Position numbers and translations under genes: made by a program. The notes under the pieces were generated by a model. That model worked only from the letters and a program-made list of their open reading frames with translations. It made no database searches and had not been told where the DNA came from. From positions 62,001 to 126,000 of the forward strand of contig JABYQS010000049.1 of the NCBI GenBank assembly GCA_022592435.1: a stretch of DNA of 64,000 bases. The letters are read 5' to 3'. Below, piece by piece: positions 59,073 through 64,000 of this stretch (positions are counted from its first letter, which is position 1; each line of letters starts with the position of its first letter). This DNA is from Cerioporus squamosus. Taxonomy: Eukaryota; Basidiomycota; Agaricomycetes; Polyporales; Polyporaceae.

Positions 59073-62000
59073 TTAATGTACATTGACGGCGGTATTAGCA
59101 TGGTAATCAGGCGGTAAGCATCTTGTATGGTATATGGCTCCTGTCCGCGATACGACTACTGGTTCGCTCGCCGGCGATGCCTCCCCCTTGCCCGCAGGTA
59201 TTGTGCTGTTGGCGTTGACGAACGCCACGCCGCATGAGTTGCATGCGCCCCTCGTCGGAGCCCAACCCTTACTCCGCTCACCCACGTATTCGGCGATCGT
59301 CTCGGAGACGTCGCGGTCCACGAGGTGCTTCGTGATGATGAGCATGTCGCCTTCCGAGCGGAACGACTCGAGCATGCCGGTGAGGATCGTCCGGAACTCG
59401 GTGTAGAGCGTGCCCTTCGACACCTGCCCTTTCGATGCGGAGGCGGAGCTGACCAGCCGCTTGAATAAACGAGGGAACGAGACCGCGCGAGTCGAGCTGA
59501 CGGACATGAGCGCAGAGAAGGTCTTGTGCACGAGAGAGCGGAGAGCGGATACTGTTCCGTGTTCCCTCTGTATCCGCAGGTCGCCTGCGGGGACGCTCTC
59601 AGATGGGCCGAGCGCCTCCAACGAGCAGCAGCTCGCCACCCGTTGCACGCAGTCGATCTGACTACTGAGGAGTTGAAACCAAAGATCCTCCAGTGGATAA
59701 TCCGCCACGGACGATAATTGCGATCGCTCCATACATATTGATATGGACGTCGCCGCAACGGCTTCCAGCTTGTGCAGCGTCTCGGATATGGTGGCCTGCG
59801 AGCTGCCGTCATGAGTGGCCAGTGCGTCTGCTATTCGAGTCGACAGCCGCTGTTCGAACGCATCGGCCTTGGAAAGCGCTGCGCGGGGGTCGCCTTCACG
59901 GTCAATGAGCCATACAACCGCATCGAAGACCTCGTGTTCTTCGCATATACGGGTCGTTTCGGAAGCGGCCAAGAGACCCTCCGGTAGATGCTGCAGGGCA
60001 GGAATGACGCCGGATGGCTCGAACTGACAATGGAGGGATACGTAGGAGAGAAGGAGGGAGGAAGGGAGGTCAGGAGGAAGGTGCGTCTTGCGAAGGAGGA
60101 AGACATGCTCGTCTTCATCATGCTTCTGTGGGGGTTCCAGAAGATGCTGCAGGTAGAGGAATCGATCATGGGCGGCGTCGGGGCCAAGCTCATCGAGAGC
60201 GGTTTGATGAGAGGTTGGGAGGTGTGCATTGATAAGTGCAGCAGTCTTGGAGATGCTGATGTCGAGGAGTGATGGGATCGATTGGCGGAGCGTGTCAGCA
60301 AGTGGTTCAGGAAGTTTACCCTTGTTCGACCTCTTCGCCGCGAGCAGGACGTCATGAATGGAGGTGAAGACATCCTCCTGGGGAAGATCTGAATCCTCGA
60401 GGTAAGTAGCGAGGAGTTCTGGCCATCTCCTTTCCTGCCGGTACCACGAACGTAGAATCCTATAGAAGCCGGCCTGCTTGAAGAGCTCTAGTATCCGTTC
60501 GCTCTCGTGGGGGGTATACGCAGACAGCAGGAACTCCGCTGCGAGTTGACGGTCTTCTCGTGTAGTCGTATCTGGGTCCGCCGCGAGCCCGATCAAGATG
60601 TTGTGCAGTACACTAGGTTGGATCTGGATGTGTTGCGGGTACTTCGGCACATTACGAGCAATGAAGATGTGGACAAACGTCCGTTCCTCTGCCGAGAGGT
60701 CGGGGGAAGCGAGGATCTCTAGGAGGATCTTGACAATGATGAAGCGGCTGATGGGACGGGGGTTGTCTTCGTCTTCGTCATCGTCATTGAGGTACGAGTC
60801 CTCGAAGGCCAGATCCAACGTATGCAGGAAAGCTTCTGGGTCGAAGCGGAGTAGAAGACGGGTGTATGGGTACGTTGGCTCAACGCCGTTCTCCTCATCA
60901 GACGTGAGAACGAGCTTTCCACCCTCGCCATCGGGCCACACGCTCGAGCGACCATCGAAGAGGAACGTGTAAACCTTGTCCTTCGCATGCAAGGCATCCT
61001 CTTGGGGAAGTGGCTCTTCGGAAGGGTAGGTAAGGCCGGTGAGCGTATCCGCGAGGAAGGGGTAGATCTTGTACGCGTTGAGAATGACGGGCTCGATCGA
61101 CTGTTCGTCCATAAAGCTGGAAGAAGTGGGTGATGACGCTTCCGCCCGTTGCCTCCGGTACTGTTGGACGCGACGAGCTAGGCCCAACAGTTCGACTACA
61201 GGTGAGACGTAATCCTTGAGTGCTCGGGTATACACGTAAATGAGCGCGTCATACAGGTGATACCGCTGACATAGGGGGATCGCCTGGTTGACGTCGAGGC
61301 ACTCGGGGTCGATATGCCAGATGAGCCGCTCAACGAGGTCAGGACGGTTCGCCTCGTCATGAAGTGCTACCAGTCGTTGGGTGATGCGAGGAGGCACTTG
61401 GCGGATGTCGCCTTGGAGCATGAATGGCTCGAGCTGCGAGAGGAAGATTCCGGCGATCCCGTTATTGTCATAGTACCCGAAGAGGTCTTCAAAGAAGAAG
61501 TCAAAGTCGCCAAGAGCCATGCAAGCCCGGGCACACGTGGAGACGAGGCCCTCGAACAGGTCTGTTCGGTCGACGCCTCGCCCATCCGGTGTGACATGAG
61601 TAGCGTCTGTAAGGCGGTCTTCCGAGAACGCGTAATGAGCGGAAGCGACCATGAGCTCGCGGAGTTTCTGGCCGACCACCTTCTTCAGAGTCTCCGGATC
61701 GTCGGGAAGACCATTCCTATTCCCGGGTGCCTCGCCGACGTAGTAGGACCGCGTTAGTTCGATTGCGCTCAGGAAGTCCCCGTCTTCTACAGACTGCAGT
61801 ATTCGGTCGGCCCACGTGAGTAGCGTTCCGACCTGAACACCTTGTTGACCCTGGGATCTCGCCAAAACATGAGCAACGATCGCTGCAGTAAAGTGGAGAA
61901 AAGAGCACACCAGGAGGAAGATCTTTCCCTTGTACACCCGCACGCTATGCGCAACCTCGGAGACGGCGTCAGAGTAGGTGAGGGTGCCGTTTGTGGTATG

Positions 62001-63990
62001 ACTGAGGATCGGCGATACTAACGACCACGCTTCGAATGGCTCACGCTCCACAAGCCTGAAGGTGCGGACATCGTGAATTTCGAACGCGGCAGGAGTGAGC
62101 ACGATGATTTGCTGACGGACAAAGGCGGAAGTAAGTCATGGTGCATCGCGTGGAGGCGACCAGAGTGAACGAACCCACATTGACGTTCAACCACTGTAGT
62201 GCAAGGACGCTGTCGCCCGCAGTCCAACTGCCGACCTCATCGAACACGATCCGACCCACTTCGACCTTGCTGACCTTGCCAGTCTTGGCGTCTTTGACGG
62301 ACTGCACGATCTTCGACTCCGAAACGCGTAAAAGGTGCAGAGTCTCTCCCCAAGAGTACACCAGCGTTGGGGTGGACGAGGGGTGGGTACCATTTGCCTG
62401 GCTCTTCTTGCTATTGCGTTCCGGTGCTGACGTGAGGTCGGCGCCGAGAGAAACGCTAGGGAACCACGCGAGCGTTCCCTTGAACCTAGACTTGGTACTG
62501 ACCTCTTCTTCGGCTTCTCTGTGACGCCTATACCAAGTCTTCGGGGATGGCTTCAATCCCACGATGACCAGTTTGATCGGCGTGAGAAGGGCAATGAGAT
62601 TGTACGCGTCCGTGGGATGGGAGGATGTACCGAAGGGGAGCGGTGCCATGGACAAGATGGTGGCAGGCTTTCGGGATTTTCGCCGACGAAGTCTATGTCC
62701 GAGCGCGGCGGGTGCGTCAGGCACGTCTTCGTCAGGGTATTTCCCCAGGATCCGGAGAATGTCGGTCGCATCAACGAAGAAGACCTTGCCTAGGCTGTGG
62801 TAGAATGCCAGGCCAGCATCGTCTGCAGAGACAAGGGCCGTATGACGACCGGCTATGAATCCAACGTTGACGATGCGAGAACCGGCCAAGTGCCCTTCCT
62901 GCCTGCCGGACGCAACCGCAGCCAGTGTAGTAGGTGGAACCACGCGAGCAGGAACCTTGGGGGAGCGCAAGTCGTAGAGCTGAATGTAGCCGGTGGCGTG
63001 TCCGGCCGCAACGTATGTGTGGTCGAATGATAGCGCGAGCGCGGTCACGGCTCCGACATCCTTCTCTGCCATGACGCGTCAAGACGCTAGAAACGTGTTC
63101 CAACTTTAGAGTGCTGCTCACCTGACAAGTCGGTCCCACAGACACACTTCAGGGTCTGCTTGAAATCGAAAACTAACACGCGGCCCGTGTCCGTGCCTAT
63201 GCAGATAAGTCCATTTGCAGCCAATACCGTCGGCGAACCCAAAGATTGCGCTCCCAAAAACGCCGACACCTTGGCACCCTGTGCAGCATAGATGTGCTCG
63301 CCTATGACGCGGAGCTGGGTCCACCGCAGGACCTCGCGGGAAGGGGACTTCTGCGCAGGGGAGCTTTCATGCTGGGCAAATTGGGTTGAGAGGTTCGTAA
63401 CAGAAGACGATCGGGACAGCGCAGAGAAGTGCGACGGCGCCGCTGAAGCAGACTCGTGCATATGGGAGTGCAGTGTGGCACCGCTTGCTGCGGACGACGT
63501 GCGCGAAGGCTGAGGCGTGATTGAACGGAGGCGGGAGATGGACGGATGCAAGTACGGGCGCGCCGACGGTGGGCGTGGCGGCGTCCCATTTCCAAGATGG
63601 CCAGGCATTCTCGACGAGCCAGACTGAGGTGCGGGGGTCTTGGGGGACATCGGCGGAGGCGTGCGAGGGGGCAACATCTGGACATGCTGGTACAGTCAAT
63701 CACGGACATGAGCTTGCCAGGACTGCATCGCGTGTAGTGGGGCGACTCACCCCGGCCTCGTCCTCGATGGTCGCGGCAAACTTCTCGTTCTCTTCCACCT
63801 CGTGAACGAGAGACCGTTCGACTTCCTCCGCCTCCAGCTCGTCCTCCTCGTGGTCCTGGCCGAGCACGTCGCGTAACTGTTCACGGTAGCCGCCGGTTGG
63901 GTCAGCGTCGACGCCGCTGTAGACAAAGCCCGCCTCCTCATCTTCGTCCTCCTCGCCGTCATGTTCGTCCTCGTCCTCGCCGTCACTCAT
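59073..63990 (-). CDS. VPS8: CORVET complex subunit Vps8
   Basis: CORVET core protein that tethers early endosomes through Rab5. It starts MSDGEDEDEHDGEEDEDEEA at 63990, then the signature FVYSGVDADPTGGYREQLRD. The upstream frame is open to the window edge (EEL before Met), so the start may lie outside. Then a Ser/Pro stretch and a WD40-like propeller: VIGEHIYAAQGAKVSAFLGA, LICIGTDTGRVLVFDFKQ, LALSFDHTYVAAGHATGYIQ, LYDLRSPKVPARVV, VSADDAGLAFYHSLGKVFFV. The helical part has GTLLTWADRILQSVEDGDFL, SAIELTRSYYVGEAPGNRNG and IDPECLDVNQAIPLCQRYHL. The C-terminus has a RING-like zinc site (GACNSCGVAFVN ... YHTRCLP). In the helical part a 60-nt intron with no stop codon (VCSFLHFTAA... in translation) lies between KIFLL and GQQGVQV. 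Confidence 0.92.
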
Positions 63991-64000
63991 GAGTTCCTCG

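Overview
The window looks like nuclear DNA of a basidiomycete fungus, most probably a wood-decay Agaricomycete (Polyporales-like; this rank is inferred). It is GC-rich, with genes close together on both strands and many short GT-AG introns of about 50-70 nt. The protein families are eukaryotic and fungal: SmD3, proteasome alpha-3, RPS23, PalC, Vps8, COG2, CHZ1 and DUF6593. Almost every real gene is split by introns, so most exons had to be joined by hand at splice sites. I saw no tRNA, rRNA or CRISPR array.

Layout. 1-6.4 kb holds conserved housekeeping genes: a CLC chloride channel/exchanger (-, 3' part outside the window), SmD3 (+), a Ctr copper transporter (-), proteasome alpha-3 (-) and the histone chaperone CHZ1 (-). 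7.6-16.1 kb holds a DUF6593 protein with a long Pro/Ser tail (+), a gluconokinase (+) and an F-box protein (-). 16.6-32.3 kb is a more plastic region: two decayed F-box/leucine-rich paralogues (-), a large single-pass membrane protein with unusually long introns (+), and a third, better preserved F-box paralogue (+). 32.7-37.6 kb holds an O-methyltransferase (-) and the pH-signalling protein PalC (-). 39.4-46.3 kb is an inverted pair of alpha/beta-hydrolase genes. One of them carries a 1.1-kb terminal-inverted-repeat transposon inside an intron, and between them lie an unknown gene and a stray PalC fragment. 46.8-64 kb returns to conserved genes: RPS23 (+), a secreted subtilase (-), a cupin protein (+), a membrane-anchored glutaredoxin (-), COG2 (+) and Vps8 (-).

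Functional themes are membrane traffic (COG2 at the Golgi, Vps8 in CORVET, a CLC exchanger), proteostasis (proteasome, F-box proteins, subtilase), RNA and ribosome function, and copper, redox and pH handling. They share no evident pathway; this is ordinary fungal gene order rather than a biosynthetic cluster. The O-methyltransferase has no recognisable secondary-metabolism neighbours.

A caveat applies throughout. At least seven otherwise convincing genes contain one-base (rarely two-base) frame breaks, several of them at homopolymers. This pattern fits residual sequencing or consensus errors better than widespread gene death, so disruptions are reported as apparent. The two F-box paralogues at 16.6-19.9 kb are the only ones I call pseudogenes, because they combine stops and several shifts. 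I found no clearly new multi-gene system. The most notable signals are the intronic transposon, the run of micro-exons at the start of proteasome alpha-3, the cluster of ACGCGT boxes in CHZ1 and the F-box paralogue family.
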